Positions 15,973 to 25,917 of a stretch of 64,000 nt of DNA are shown piece after piece (position 1 is the stretch's first letter; each line of letters opens with the position of its first letter). Below the pieces are notes generated by a model that searched no databases, was not told the origin of the DNA, and saw only the letters and a program-made list of their open reading frames with translations. Both the position numbers and the translations under genes were made by a program. This DNA comes from Planctomycetota bacterium. GTDB lineage: Bacteria; Planctomycetota; UBA1135; GCA-002686595. The stretch is from NCBI GenBank assembly GCA_012960475.1, contig DUBE01000038.1:27958-91957 (forward strand), given 5' to 3'.

Positions 15973-18900
15973 ATGCAAATATTGCGATTTCCTAGCGTCA
16001 GAGTGCGCATGACCGGTTCCAGCAGGGGAAACTCGGGTGTGCACTCCCCAAGTGCAGATCTTCTACACCCCTCCCAAGACTCACCCATCTCAATCGTGTC
16101 CCAAAAACCGAGACAAGCCCTGATGGCGATCTGTGCCCTTGTGACACTGGTCTACCTGTCATACAGGGGCCTCTACACGCTCAACCACGAGAGCTTGTAT
16201 GCCAGTATCGCCTCCTGGATGCTCTATTCAGCAGAACTGTGGGGGGGCATGTCCCTCTTCCTGTTCTTCCTCCAGGTATGGGACACCCAGGACCCCCAGG
16301 AGCAGCCGCCCCTGGAGAACGTCACGGTGGATGTCTTTGTGCCCACCTACAACGAAGATGTGGCCATTCTGCGTGGCACCCTGCAAGCCTGCTTGGCCAT
16401 GGACTACCCCCATCGCACGTTCCTGCTGGACGATGGCCGCCGGGACGAGATGCGCCAGCTATGCGAAGAATTGGGCGTGCACTACATCACCCGCGACAAC
16501 AACCTGCACGCCAAGGCAGGCAACCTGAATAACGCCCTCGACCAGACCGACGGCGAGTTCCTTGCGATTCTCGACGCAGACCACGTGCCGGAACCCCATT
16601 TCCTGTCGCGCATGATCGGCTACTTCCGGGATCCGGAATTGGGCATCGTGCAATCCCCACACGCCTTCTCCAACTTCGACACCTTCCAAGGTCGCGTAAA
16701 CTACGAGAAGGGACGCTTCTGGGACGAAGGAGAGCTCTTCTACAAGGTCATTCAACCCGGTCGCACAGCCACCAACTCGGTGATCTTCGCCGGCTCGGCG
16801 GCACTCTTCCGGCGTGAAGCTCTCAAGGATGTGGGCTACATCGCGACCGAGACGATCACCGAGGACATGCATACCGGAATCCGTATGGCTGCCCGAGGCT
16901 GGAAGTCCATCTTCGTGCCTGAGCGTCTAATTGCGGGTCAAGGGGCCACGGATGTGACTACATTCCACGGTCAGCGCCTGCGCTGGGCCGAGGGTAACCT
17001 GAGCATCTTGGCCTATGACAACCCCTTGACCATGAAGGGGCTGACCCTCGTCCAACGCCTGACCTATTTCGGGTCCATCATCCACTGGGCTGGTGGGTTG
17101 CCCCGCCTGGCCCTGTACTTGACGCCGATCCTGATGCTGCTCACGGGCATCTCCCCGGTCAAGGAGTTCACTCCGACCCTGGCTGTGGTCTTCGTCACCT
17201 ATATCGGGGTCATGATGTTGGCCCTCAAAGCGATCTACCGCGGCTACATGAACTATGACCTGGTCGAGTTCTTCAACATGGCCAACTTCTGGACCCAGAT
17301 CCGGGCCACCATGCGTGCCTTGGTTTATCGCAAGAAGTCCAAGTTTGTCGTGACCAACAAGCGCGGTGGCCGACAGGGATCGATCCTGCCCCACGTAGTT
17401 CCTCAGATCGTGCTGCTGGCACTCTGCCAGTTCTCCCTGCTCTATGGCTGGGCAAGGCACCTCTTGTTCGACCCACAGCTTGAGCTGCTGGGCCTTGGTA
17501 TTGCGACATTCTTGATCCTGCACCACGCCCGGTACGCCATCGCCTACCTGCGGACGGCCATGACCCCCTCTTCAAAGCGCGAGACCTACCGTCACCGCTT
17601 GAACATGCCGGTCAAGTACAGCTTCACCGATCGGGAGGGACAGACCGTCGAAGGTATGGGTGTCTCCACGGACATGAACGAGGAAGGCTTGGGCTTCGTG
17701 GCCTACAACAGCCTACCGATCAACGAGTACGGCACGGTCAAGATGATCGTCAGCGGTGACTCTCTGGAAACCAAGGGAATCATCCGATTCGCTGCCCACC
17801 GACAGGGCGATGGCTTGGACGGAGCATCCCTCTATCGCTACGGAGTCGAATTCATTGACACTCCCCCCGAGGCTATCGATGCGGCCAGCCGCGTTGTACA
17901 ACGCTTCGTGGTAGCTCCCTGGTACACGGTCTTCGACCGCCATCGCTCACACCCACGGACCAACGGCTTGTTCTCCAAGCGCGAAATCGGACGCGCCCCC
18001 TTCAAGCTTCCCGTTCGCCTTGAGGCCGAAGGCGAGGACATCTACTGCAGCACCCGTGATATCTCGACCCGTGCGATGCGCTGCCTCCTGGCCTCTGAAG
18101 TGGCCGAGGGCGACAATTTGCGCGCAGAGATCTTCACTCCTCTCGGTTCGGTTTTTGCTCTTATCTCGGTGACGGAAACACGCGAAATAACAGGTCCCCC
18201 CCATCGCATCAGGGAGTATGTGTTGACCTTTGAGAGCTTTGAACGCCAAGGGCGCAGTACCCTGCAGTCCCTGTTGGAACTGAGCGAAGAACCCAAGATA
18301 CACAAAGACCTGGCGGTCGAGCACAGCGAACAACGCAAGCCAATGCTACGGCCTGTGGCTGCGGCGACCATCGCCGTCCTGGCACTGGCTCCGGTGGCTG
18401 TGGGCGTCTTCCAACGTGTTCACAACGACGATCTGCTCCTGGTGCGGTCCATGGACAACGGTGAAATGGACCTCTCCCTGCTAGAGGGCAAGAACCTGGA
18501 TCGAATCCTGGTCGAGACTCTGTCCAATGAGCGCCCGGACGCGCAACGACTGATCCTGCTCAAGGAAGCTCTGGAACTTCGCGGCCGCAACGACGAGTTG
18601 GTGCGCGTCTGCCGGATACTGTCCACCTACGAGCCCGATGACCCGGACATGGGCAAGGCCCTGGTGGCTTCGCTCACAGGAGCGAGCCGCTATGAAGAGG
18701 CTGCCGACCTTGCCTCACGCTGGATTGCAGTGCTGGATGCCAAAGGGCAAACTGATCACTACAGAGATTTTGAGAGCCTTGCTGCTCGGAACATCCTGCG
18801 CTCCGGCGACGAATACGGGGCCATGGACGCCTTCAGGCGCATAGTAGCTTCACGACCCGAAGACCAAGGTGTCCGTCGCGAATACGCTGGCATCCTGTTG

Positions 18901-19587
18901 CAGGCTGGACTGGCCGAAGAGGCCCTCAGGCAGTTCTCGGTACTGCCCCAAAACGAAGAGACGCTGCGCCAACTGGTGGCCATCTACAGCGCTCTTGGTG
19001 AGTTCTCGCGCTCAGAGGCAACTCTGCGCAGCCTTCTACGAGACAACCCTGCGGACATTGGCCTCCAGATTGATCTGGCTAACGTGATGACCTGGCAAGG
19101 CAATTTCGATGGCGCAGTACGGATCTTCCGAGAACTGCATACGACCGACCCGGGCAACTCCAAAGTGGCTCTCGCCATGGGCGAGGCTCTAACCTGGTCT
19201 GGCAAGGGTGATGAAGCTCTGGTGCTTTTCGCCCGACTGCTCGACCGCGGGCTGGACGGAGAACGACTGACTGCTGGTTTCCTCGATGCCTATCTGGGAT
19301 CAACCTCGCCCTCGGGCAGCGACTCTCACCGCCTTCACTGGATGGTGCAGCGGCACCATGGAGGAACTCCCCTTGGCAATGATCTGGCCGGTCGTCTGGC
19401 CATGTGCCTGGTACGGGCGGAAGCCCCTCAAAAGGCCATCGAGTTGCTGGAGGACATCGTGCGCAGCAACCCAGAGGACCGGGACACGCGCCTGCGTCTG
19501 GCGGATGCTCTGGTGGCGGCGGATGAAAACGAACGAGCCCACCACCATTACCGAGCCCTGCTGGCCGGTGCCCAAGGACGGCGCTGA
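15973..19587 (+). CDS. Cellulose-synthase-like GT2 with two PilZ domains and C-terminal TPR
   Basis: 1204 residues; ATG at 15973 chosen for the GGAAG just upstream, with TTG at 15961 as alternative. Two membrane helices (about 50-105) lead to a GT2 domain with the processive-synthase motifs LDDG, HAKAGNLN, LDADH, TED and QRLRW, then a helix bundle with FVVTNKRGG resembling the BcsA gating loop. PilZ domain 1 (about 545-640) has RETYR then DMNEEG; PilZ domain 2 (about 680-770) has REIGR then DISTRA. Both are near the c-di-GMP consensus, but Asn replaces Ser in the first and Ala replaces the last Gly in the second. One more membrane helix (about 785-810) precedes about 390 residues of TPR, predicted periplasmic. 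This C-terminal fusion is unusual for BcsA. No bcsB is present. Confidence 0.88.
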   Translation: MQILRFPSVRVRMTGSSRGNSGVHSPSADLLHPSQDSPISIVSQKPRQALMAICALVTLVYLSYRGLYTLNHESLYASIASWMLYSAELWGGMSLFLFFLQVWDTQDPQEQPPLENVTVDVFVPTYNEDVAILRGTLQACLAMDYPHRTFLLDDGRRDEMRQLCEELGVHYITRDNNLHAKAGNLNNALDQTDGEFLAILDADHVPEPHFLSRMIGYFRDPELGIVQSPHAFSNFDTFQGRVNYEKGRFWDEGELFYKVIQPGRTATNSVIFAGSAALFRREALKDVGYIATETITEDMHTGIRMAARGWKSIFVPERLIAGQGATDVTTFHGQRLRWAEGNLSILAYDNPLTMKGLTLVQRLTYFGSIIHWAGGLPRLALYLTPILMLLTGISPVKEFTPTLAVVFVTYIGVMMLALKAIYRGYMNYDLVEFFNMANFWTQIRATMRALVYRKKSKFVVTNKRGGRQGSILPHVVPQIVLLALCQFSLLYGWARHLLFDPQLELLGLGIATFLILHHARYAIAYLRTAMTPSSKRETYRHRLNMPVKYSFTDREGQTVEGMGVSTDMNEEGLGFVAYNSLPINEYGTVKMIVSGDSLETKGIIRFAAHRQGDGLDGASLYRYGVEFIDTPPEAIDAASRVVQRFVVAPWYTVFDRHRSHPRTNGLFSKREIGRAPFKLPVRLEAEGEDIYCSTRDISTRAMRCLLASEVAEGDNLRAEIFTPLGSVFALISVTETREITGPPHRIREYVLTFESFERQGRSTLQSLLELSEEPKIHKDLAVEHSEQRKPMLRPVAAATIAVLALAPVAVGVFQRVHNDDLLLVRSMDNGEMDLSLLEGKNLDRILVETLSNERPDAQRLILLKEALELRGRNDELVRVCRILSTYEPDDPDMGKALVASLTGASRYEEAADLASRWIAVLDAKGQTDHYRDFESLAARNILRSGDEYGAMDAFRRIVASRPEDQGVRREYAGILLQAGLAEEALRQFSVLPQNEETLRQLVAIYSALGEFSRSEATLRSLLRDNPADIGLQIDLANVMTWQGNFDGAVRIFRELHTTDPGNSKVALAMGEALTWSGKGDEALVLFARLLDRGLDGERLTAGFLDAYLGSTSPSGSDSHRLHWMVQRHHGGTPLGNDLAGRLAMCLVRAEAPQKAIELLEDIVRSNPEDRDTRLRLADALVAADENERAHHHYRALLAGAQGRR

Positions 19588-19629
19588 GCCGACCAACTCC
19601 TCCAAAAAGGCCATTCTCTGGCCGTAAAC

Positions 19630-19662
19630 GGCACCCCCGGGCCCTTTGGTTCCGGGGGTGCC
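19630..19662 (+). terminator. Strong hairpin between synthase and GH5 genes
   Basis: GGCACCCCCGG (19630-19640) and CCGGGGGTGCC (19652-19662) form a perfect 11-bp stem with an 11-base loop. No T run follows; instead a ribosome binding site, GGAGG at 19669, and the GH5 ATG at 19685 come next. It may be an attenuator or an RNA-stabilising element inside an operon. Confidence 0.5.
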
Positions 19663-19684
19663 GACAATTGGAGGTTTCCTTGGC

Positions 19685-20845
19685 ATGGGAATCCTCAAGG
19701 CAAGACAGCCCTTCAGTCGATCATCCCAGTCTATGGACCCGGTCCAACACAGGCACGTAAGGGGGCTGCACGCTCGCCCCACCCTCAAGCACACGCTGGC
19801 TCGCCCGCGAGCTCTAAGCCCCGTACCCGACAGCGAGCCCCAGCCGCGCTGGATCAGCGTGGCTGGCCTGGAGTTCGGTGTCCAATCACCTGGCTTCTGC
19901 AACGACTTTCCCGGCAAGTTGGGACGCAACTTCTTCCTGAATACCCGCAACACCTTCGAACGCTTGAGCGAAGCGGGCTTCACCACCTTCCGTATCCCTT
20001 TCCGTTGGGAACGCATACAACCCATCCTCGGCGGCCCCCTGGATCCCGACGGAGTGCAACACCTGCGCCTGCAGATGAACCTCGCCCAGCGCGTGGGTGG
20101 CAGCGTGCTCTTTGACTTGCATAACTATGGCCGCTACACGCGCCACGTGGATGGAGAGCCCATTGCCTGCGGCTTGGACGAAGAGTTCGATGGTCAGGTC
20201 CTGGTGGGCCCCGATCACCTTGCGGACTTTTGGTCGCGCATGGCCCACGCCTTCAGCGGCCAGCCGGGAGTCATCGGCTATGGCCTGATGAACGAGCCCC
20301 ACGATCTTCCCGACAAAGCCTGGGTGCGTGCCTCGCGCGCCGCCGCCGCAGCCATTCGCGATGAAGGCGACAGGACGCGCCTGTATGTGGCCGGAGAACG
20401 CTGGTCCAGCTCCCCCCACTGGGACCTGGTCAACCCTTCAAGCCCCTGGATTGAAGACCCGGAAAATCTGGTTACCTACGAAGCCCACTGCTACCTCGAT
20501 CAGGACGGGTCAGGCGAATACCACAAGACCTTCGAAGAGGAATTGGAATACGACCCGGACCTGTGTACGCGCGCGATGGAGCGCCTTGAGCCCTTCCTCA
20601 AATGGCTCGAAGACAACAACGCGGATGGCCTGCTGGGTGAATTCGCCGTGCCCGTGGACGACCACCGCTGGACCGCCCTGCTACCCCCCATGTTGCAGGC
20701 CCTCGATCGAGCAGGAGTGCAGACCGCCTGGTGGGCCGCTGGCGAGCACTGGGGCAAGTACACCCTGTCCCTGCAACCGGGAAACGATCCGAACCGGGTA
20801 CCACCGGCAGAAGTCGAGCTCTTCGGGGCCTTTGACAAGGACTAG
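19685..20845 (+). CDS. GH5-family glycoside hydrolase without signal peptide
   Basis: 386 residues; the ATG at 19685 is chosen for the GGAGG 11 bases upstream. Conserved GH5 features are FRIPFRWERIQP, FDLHNYGRY, acid/base Glu204 in GLMNEPHD and nucleophile Glu319 in LLGEFAVP. The first 55 residues are Arg/Pro-rich with no hydrophobic signal, so it appears cytoplasmic or exported another way. It follows the synthase gene and is a paralogue of the GH5 lipoprotein at 11277; each arm of the locus thus has its own glycanase. Its stop is 3 bases from the stop of the convergent aminotransferase. Confidence 0.85.
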   Translation: MGILKARQPFSRSSQSMDPVQHRHVRGLHARPTLKHTLARPRALSPVPDSEPQPRWISVAGLEFGVQSPGFCNDFPGKLGRNFFLNTRNTFERLSEAGFTTFRIPFRWERIQPILGGPLDPDGVQHLRLQMNLAQRVGGSVLFDLHNYGRYTRHVDGEPIACGLDEEFDGQVLVGPDHLADFWSRMAHAFSGQPGVIGYGLMNEPHDLPDKAWVRASRAAAAAIRDEGDRTRLYVAGERWSSSPHWDLVNPSSPWIEDPENLVTYEAHCYLDQDGSGEYHKTFEEELEYDPDLCTRAMERLEPFLKWLEDNNADGLLGEFAVPVDDHRWTALLPPMLQALDRAGVQTAWWAAGEHWGKYTLSLQPGNDPNRVPPAEVELFGAFDKD

Positions 20846-20848
20846 GAA

Positions 20849-21961
20849 CTAGCCCAGCACGCTGCGCAAGCCCGAGAGGCACAACTCTGCATGGGCTTTG
20901 GTTGCCCCCGCCCCCATCAAGCCGATGCGCCAGGTGTTGTCCTTCATCGGACCCAGGCCGCCGCCTATTTCCAGGTCATGGTCCTTGAGCAAAGCCGCTC
21001 GCACGCGCGCATCAGCTACCCCTTCGGGCACAGCCACCGCGGTCAAGGGGGCCAGTCGCTCTTCCCTGGGCACGCGCAACTCAAGCCCCTGGGCTCCGAG
21101 CCCCTCGTAGAGATGCTGGCTCACCGCCGCATGCCTGGCCCAGCGTTGTTCCAATCCCTCTTCCAGGACAACCCGCAGAGCCTCGTGCAACCCATAGATC
21201 GCATTGATCGGCGCCGTATGGTGATAAGCTCGCTCCTCACCCCAATAGGACCCGATCAGGGTCAGGTCCAAGTACCAGGAAGCCACCTTGGCCTTGCGCT
21301 GGGAGAGCACATGTTGAGCCCTCGGACTCAAGGTAATCGGTGCCAGACCAGGTGGACAGGACAGGCACTTTTGCGTGCCGGAGTAAGCCGCGTCAACGCC
21401 CCAGGAGTCAATCTCGACGCGCACCCCTGCCAGGGAAGTCACACAGTCCATGATCAGCAGAGCCCCAAGCTCATCGGCGATCCCGCGCATCTCTTCCATG
21501 GGCTGCAGGACACCTGTGCTGGTCTCCCCGTGTACCAAACAGAGGGCCTTGAACGAGCCCCCGACCTTGCGCAAAGCATCCGGATCAAGGGCCCGGCCCC
21601 ACTCCCCTTCGACCTTGACCACCTCTGCTCCCGCCCGGGAAGCAACCTCGGCCATGCGCTGACCAAAGACACCACAGATTCCAACCAAGACCCGATCCCC
21701 AGGCTCGATCAGATTGACCAACACGGTCTCCATCCCCGCTGATCCGGTGCCACTCATGGGCATGGTCAGGTCGTTGTCCGTGCGAAACACCGCGCGCAAC
21801 ATCACGCGCACCTCGTCCATGATTTCAAGGAAAGCGGGATCAAGGTGCCCCAGGGTCGGGCGCCCCATTGCGTTCAGGACGCTAGGCTCCATGACCGATG
21901 GGCCGGGGCCCATCAAGACACGGGTGGGCGGGTGAACCGTGGGGTAGGGAATGCTGGGCAT
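20849..21961 (-). CDS. Class V aminotransferase (alanine/serine-glyoxylate type)
   Basis: 370 residues, usual for the AGXT-like branch of PLP-dependent class V aminotransferases. RVLMGPGPS near the N-terminus, MSGTGSAGMETV, IMDCVTSLAGV and the PLP-binding Lys198 in SGTQKCLSCPPG are all present. These enzymes transfer an amino group from alanine or serine to glyoxylate. Substrate preference cannot be told from sequence alone. Single gene between a convergent GH5 gene and a HEAT protein gene on the same strand. Confidence 0.87.
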   Translation of the reverse strand: MPSIPYPTVHPPTRVLMGPGPSVMEPSVLNAMGRPTLGHLDPAFLEIMDEVRVMLRAVFRTDNDLTMPMSGTGSAGMETVLVNLIEPGDRVLVGICGVFGQRMAEVASRAGAEVVKVEGEWGRALDPDALRKVGGSFKALCLVHGETSTGVLQPMEEMRGIADELGALLIMDCVTSLAGVRVEIDSWGVDAAYSGTQKCLSCPPGLAPITLSPRAQHVLSQRKAKVASWYLDLTLIGSYWGEERAYHHTAPINAIYGLHEALRVVLEEGLEQRWARHAAVSQHLYEGLGAQGLELRVPREERLAPLTAVAVPEGVADARVRAALLKDHDLEIGGGLGPMKDNTWRIGLMGAGATKAHAELCLSGLRSVLG

Positions 21962-22012
21962 GGCAACAGCCTAGCCAGATAGCCTCTTGAAACAAGCCCC
22001 CTGACTCTTGAG

Positions 22013-23242
22013 TCAGTCCTTGTCAGCGGGCTTGGGCAGATGCTGCTCCATGGCCCACTCTGCCTGATTTGCCTTCCACCACTTCTGCCATCCCAAGGCG
22101 GTGCGCTTGACGCCATCGGTCAGTTGTGCGAGAGAACCGCGTACTGCGGCCGCTTCGGTCACAGTGATTGTGCTGGACGAGAGCACGCGCACATCAAGCA
22201 CGACCCCCTCGGTAACCGGCACGATCTGGGGATCGGCAATTGACGCGCCGGCGGCCACTTCCACATCAAAGTCGAACAGGACTGCTCTCTGAGTCAGGAC
22301 CGAGATGTTCGAGCGCGGACCCGCTCCCCCGCTCAAGGCAGCAAGCCGCGTGATCAAGGGCTCCACCGCCGCGGGGTAGCCCATGGCCCCCATGGCAGCC
22401 GCCGCATTACGCCGCACCGCAGGGTACTTGGAATTCATGGCGGAGATCGCCGGCCCCAGGACCCGAGCGTCCCCAAGAATCTTCATACCCAGGGCGGCTT
22501 CATGGCGCACCCTCTCTGATGGATCGAGCAGGGCAACCCGGGAGAACACGCGCCAGGCCTCACCCCCGGAACGCCGCCGCTCCAAGAACAAGCCAAACCT
22601 GCGCACAGCAGAACTTGAATTACGCTGCAGAGACTTGAGAAGCGCATCAAAGCCAGGGCGGTCGCGCAGGGCAATCAACGCGCGCGCAGCGAGTTCTCGC
22701 TCCAACGCGTCCCCTCGCGCGCCGTGGCTGACCGCTGCCCTTTGCCACTCGGGGCTGCCGCTGGCCAGAGAATCTTTCAACACCAACGAGAGGTTCATCT
22801 GCGAGACCAGCTTGAGCAGGCGCAGTTCATCGGGATGTTCTTCAAGTGAGCGGGCCAAGGCTCGGCAGGCCTCGGCCACAAGGCCCTGTCGATACAGCCA
22901 TGCCAGATACTCAACCCGCCGTGCGTCTGCCGCCGATGCGCCCTTGAGTGAACGCGCCAGAGCGCGGGCTTCAAGCAAAGCGTCAGACTCCAGACGCTGG
23001 CGCAAGACCGGCGAGGTGACTGGCGACCATCCCTGCTTGGTGTGAACTTCCCAAACCCCCGCCTGACAGCGGGCACGACTACGCAGAGCCCTGCCATCTT
23101 CAAGGATCAGAATTCTCTCTCGGGAGGGATGTTCCTGCCCCGGGCTGACCTGTTGACTGACTTCCTGCTGGGCAAGGGGCACCTCAAGCGAGGCAGGGAG
23201 CAGGAGGCCGAGCAACAGCAGGCTGGGAGAGGGGTTGCACAT
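22013..23242 (-). CDS. Exported HEAT-repeat protein
   Basis: 409 residues from the ATG at 23242, which gives a clean signal peptide (LLLLGLLLP then Ala-Gln). The longer open frame overlaps the neighbouring peptidase and starts with low-complexity Arg/Gly sequence, so I rejected it. The centre (about 190-320) holds HEAT/PBS-like repeats such as DPSERVRHEAALGMKILGDA and YPAVRRNAAAAMGAMGYPAA. HEAT repeats are protein-interaction scaffolds; no catalytic motif is seen. It is probably transcribed after the DPP-IV gene. Confidence 0.65.
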   Translation of the reverse strand: MCNPSPSLLLLGLLLPASLEVPLAQQEVSQQVSPGQEHPSRERILILEDGRALRSRARCQAGVWEVHTKQGWSPVTSPVLRQRLESDALLEARALARSLKGASAADARRVEYLAWLYRQGLVAEACRALARSLEEHPDELRLLKLVSQMNLSLVLKDSLASGSPEWQRAAVSHGARGDALERELAARALIALRDRPGFDALLKSLQRNSSSAVRRFGLFLERRRSGGEAWRVFSRVALLDPSERVRHEAALGMKILGDARVLGPAISAMNSKYPAVRRNAAAAMGAMGYPAAVEPLITRLAALSGGAGPRSNISVLTQRAVLFDFDVEVAAGASIADPQIVPVTEGVVLDVRVLSSSTITVTEAAAVRGSLAQLTDGVKRTALGWQKWWKANQAEWAMEQHLPKPADKD

Positions 23243-23388
23243 GGCCCCCGGATCCCGCAAAAACCGGACCATGGGAGCACCCCCCCTCCAGCCTCCCAAT
23301 GGCCCTCTCACCCAGCCCTTGAGCTCCTGCTGTCCTCTCAGAAGGGCTCCCCTCCGAAGGCCAGGGTGCTCTCGGATCAAGCCAACCC

Positions 23389-25695
23389 CTAGCCTCCCCC
23401 GGGCAGTCTTTTTTCGAGTTGAGCCTCGAAGGCCTGCTGGGCCTGCCTTGCCGCGTCCCCGCCAATCGGAGGCACAAGGTGCAGCTGGATCAAATCCCAA
23501 GTGGTCTGCTTGGCATGTCGAGCCCTCGCCGACCCTCTGATGCCGTGGCGTGAATTCGCATAGACCATCATGCTCCAGTTGGTGCGCCCCGCCTGCTGCA
23601 GAGCATCGGTCAGGTGAAACAAGTGCTGCACATGCACATTGTCATCCATCAAACCATGGGTCAAATGCAGGAATCCTTTGAGGTTCTTTGCCACGGGCAA
23701 GCACGAGGACTCTTGATACCCGTCCGGATTCAATTCCGGTGTACTCATATAACGTTCAGTATAGATCGTGTCATACATGCGCCAGTCATAAACGCCACTA
23801 CCAGCAACCCCTAACCGAAAACGATCACTGGTCAACAAGCAACGGGCAACCATGAAGCCCCCATAGCTGTGCCCTGTGATCCCCACACGACCCCGGTCGG
23901 CCCATGGGTTCGCGCAGAGCCAATCCACCGCGTCCTCCATGTCGCGCACCTCAAGCACACCAAGTCGCTTGTAGGCCTGCCCCACAATCGCGCGCCCTGT
24001 GTAACTCGCACTGCGCACGTTGACTTGCATCACAATCACACCATGCTGGGCCAGAAACTGATACCAGGCGGAACTGTTCCAACGAGCGCGCACACTCGGG
24101 GCCCGGGGACCGGAATAGGTCGGAATCCAAACCGGATAGCGTTGATCCTTGTCGAAAGGCACTGGCTTGAGCAGAGCTCCGTCGAGCTCAAGCCCATCCC
24201 GGGTGGGAATCGTGATGCGCTCCCAGCGGCTCATGGCATAGTCTTTGGCGGCAGGGACCAGGCCGCGGCCCAAGACCCGCAGAATCGCCCCGTCAGCCGA
24301 ACGGCAAAGGCGCACCTCAGTTGGCTCCGACAGACTCCCCATGTGATCGAGGAACAAACTGCGGTCCCCATTGAAGGACAAGCGATGGCTGCCTGGGTCC
24401 TGTGTGATGCGTCGAGTGCCGCCTCCGTTCAGATCAGCCAGGAGGTACTGATTCCCCGCCGCATACCCCATATTGGTCACCAGCAAGACCTCGCCCTTCT
24501 GCTCGTCGACATGCTCAATCGAGCGCACCTCCCATTCACCCTTGGACAACTGCACTGGTTCCCCTTCTGGATGCCAGCGGTAGAGGTGCCACCACCCGTC
24601 CCGCTCACTGAGAAACAAGAACCCTCCGTCAGCAAGCCAGCGGGGTTCCCGGGGCCGCGCGACCCAACTGCTGCTCTCCTCGTGCAGCCAAATCTCACCA
24701 TCTACTCTAGGACGGAACTTACGCTGCTTCAAACTCTGAGGATCAAGAGCCACCAAGTGCAACTCATTTTGGATACGGTTCTGCACCGTTACCAGACACT
24801 TGGAACCATCCGGGGTCCAGTCAACACGCACAATCAAAGGCTCGTCGGACTGGTACTTCTCCAGATCCATCCAAGCGAAAGAACTGGTACTTACATCACA
24901 CAGACCCAAGGATACTATCGGGTTGGGATCACCCGCCTTGGGATAATTGGTTTCCTCAGTCGCGACCCGGAAATGTCCCTCCACCAGATGATCCACAACG
25001 GTGAAACTGTGCACCGGGGACTCGTCCAGGGCCAAGAACGCGAGGTGGAGTGAATCCGGACTCCACCAGAACCCCCGAAAACGTCCGCGGCCATAGAGTT
25101 CTTCCTGATAAACCCAATCGAGCTTGCCGTTCAGACGTTCCGGCCCCCCGTTGGTTGTAATGCGTCTGGTCTCGCCGTTGGTCAGGTTCAGCACATGGAG
25201 GTCATTTCCCAGCACGTAGGCCAAATGCCGCCCATCCGGAGCAAGTTGACCCAACTCGGCACCTTCGACAACTCCCGTACCGCCAGCGCCATCAATCTGC
25301 AGCCAAGCCAGGCCTTCGCCGCGCTGAAACAAGTGCCCCTTTTCTTCTACATGATGCCGACCACTGGCCCAACTCTTGGCCGCAGCAGCATCCATGCCAG
25401 CCGCTTCCAGAGCCGCTGCGGCATCGAAAATCAAGGCGGGCATCTCCAGCCGCTCCACCGGCTGGACCTCTGACAAGTCCAAAGGCTCGATCCAGACTTT
25501 CTCGCCGTCCCGCTTCTTGGTGGCCAGATGCTTCGAGTCATGTGCCCAGGTCCAACTCGGCACCTCCTCCCGAAACGAAATCTGCCCTCGCCGAGCAAAG
25601 AGATCTTCAAATGCCAAGGTCTTTGTCCCCTGAGCTGGAACGGAAGAAACCAACAACAAGAAACTAACAAGCAACAGAGAAATCAGACGCGCCAT
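23389..25695 (-). CDS. Dipeptidyl-peptidase IV-type serine peptidase (S9)
   Basis: 768 residues with a signal peptide (about 1-22), an N-terminal beta-propeller with repeated WSPDSLHLAF-like blades, and a C-terminal alpha/beta-hydrolase domain. Catalytic Ser610 lies in GITGHSYGGF, Asp in MDDNVH near 684 and His near 717 in SRHG. S9B enzymes release dipeptides, typically after proline, from peptide N-termini. The predicted export suits scavenging of peptides at the cell surface. The same-strand HEAT gene begins about 150 bases after its stop. Confidence 0.9.
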   Translation of the reverse strand: MARLISLLLVSFLLLVSSVPAQGTKTLAFEDLFARRGQISFREEVPSWTWAHDSKHLATKKRDGEKVWIEPLDLSEVQPVERLEMPALIFDAAAALEAAGMDAAAAKSWASGRHHVEEKGHLFQRGEGLAWLQIDGAGGTGVVEGAELGQLAPDGRHLAYVLGNDLHVLNLTNGETRRITTNGGPERLNGKLDWVYQEELYGRGRFRGFWWSPDSLHLAFLALDESPVHSFTVVDHLVEGHFRVATEETNYPKAGDPNPIVSLGLCDVSTSSFAWMDLEKYQSDEPLIVRVDWTPDGSKCLVTVQNRIQNELHLVALDPQSLKQRKFRPRVDGEIWLHEESSSWVARPREPRWLADGGFLFLSERDGWWHLYRWHPEGEPVQLSKGEWEVRSIEHVDEQKGEVLLVTNMGYAAGNQYLLADLNGGGTRRITQDPGSHRLSFNGDRSLFLDHMGSLSEPTEVRLCRSADGAILRVLGRGLVPAAKDYAMSRWERITIPTRDGLELDGALLKPVPFDKDQRYPVWIPTYSGPRAPSVRARWNSSAWYQFLAQHGVIVMQVNVRSASYTGRAIVGQAYKRLGVLEVRDMEDAVDWLCANPWADRGRVGITGHSYGGFMVARCLLTSDRFRLGVAGSGVYDWRMYDTIYTERYMSTPELNPDGYQESSCLPVAKNLKGFLHLTHGLMDDNVHVQHLFHLTDALQQAGRTNWSMMVYANSRHGIRGSARARHAKQTTWDLIQLHLVPPIGGDAARQAQQAFEAQLEKRLPGGG

Positions 25696-25917
25696 GATTC
25701 AGCCGGGATAAGAACACCCCAGTCTAAACCGCGTCGCTGACTCAGGTGTAGTCATTGAGCGGGACAATCCCCGAACTGAGTGGATTTGCCCGGTGGAGGA
25801 GTACCCGCATCACCGATGAGCTTGGATTCCAGGGCCTGGACAGAACCCGAATCCTGCGGGAGGTCCCGAAGGGGAATCTACAGACATGATGAGAGACCAT
25901 CAGCCTCTCCTGCCGTT

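Noticed and set aside
23243..23500. Longer start for the HEAT protein
   Set aside because: It overlaps the end of the DPP-IV gene and adds Arg/Gly-rich sequence before a normal signal peptide that begins at 23242.
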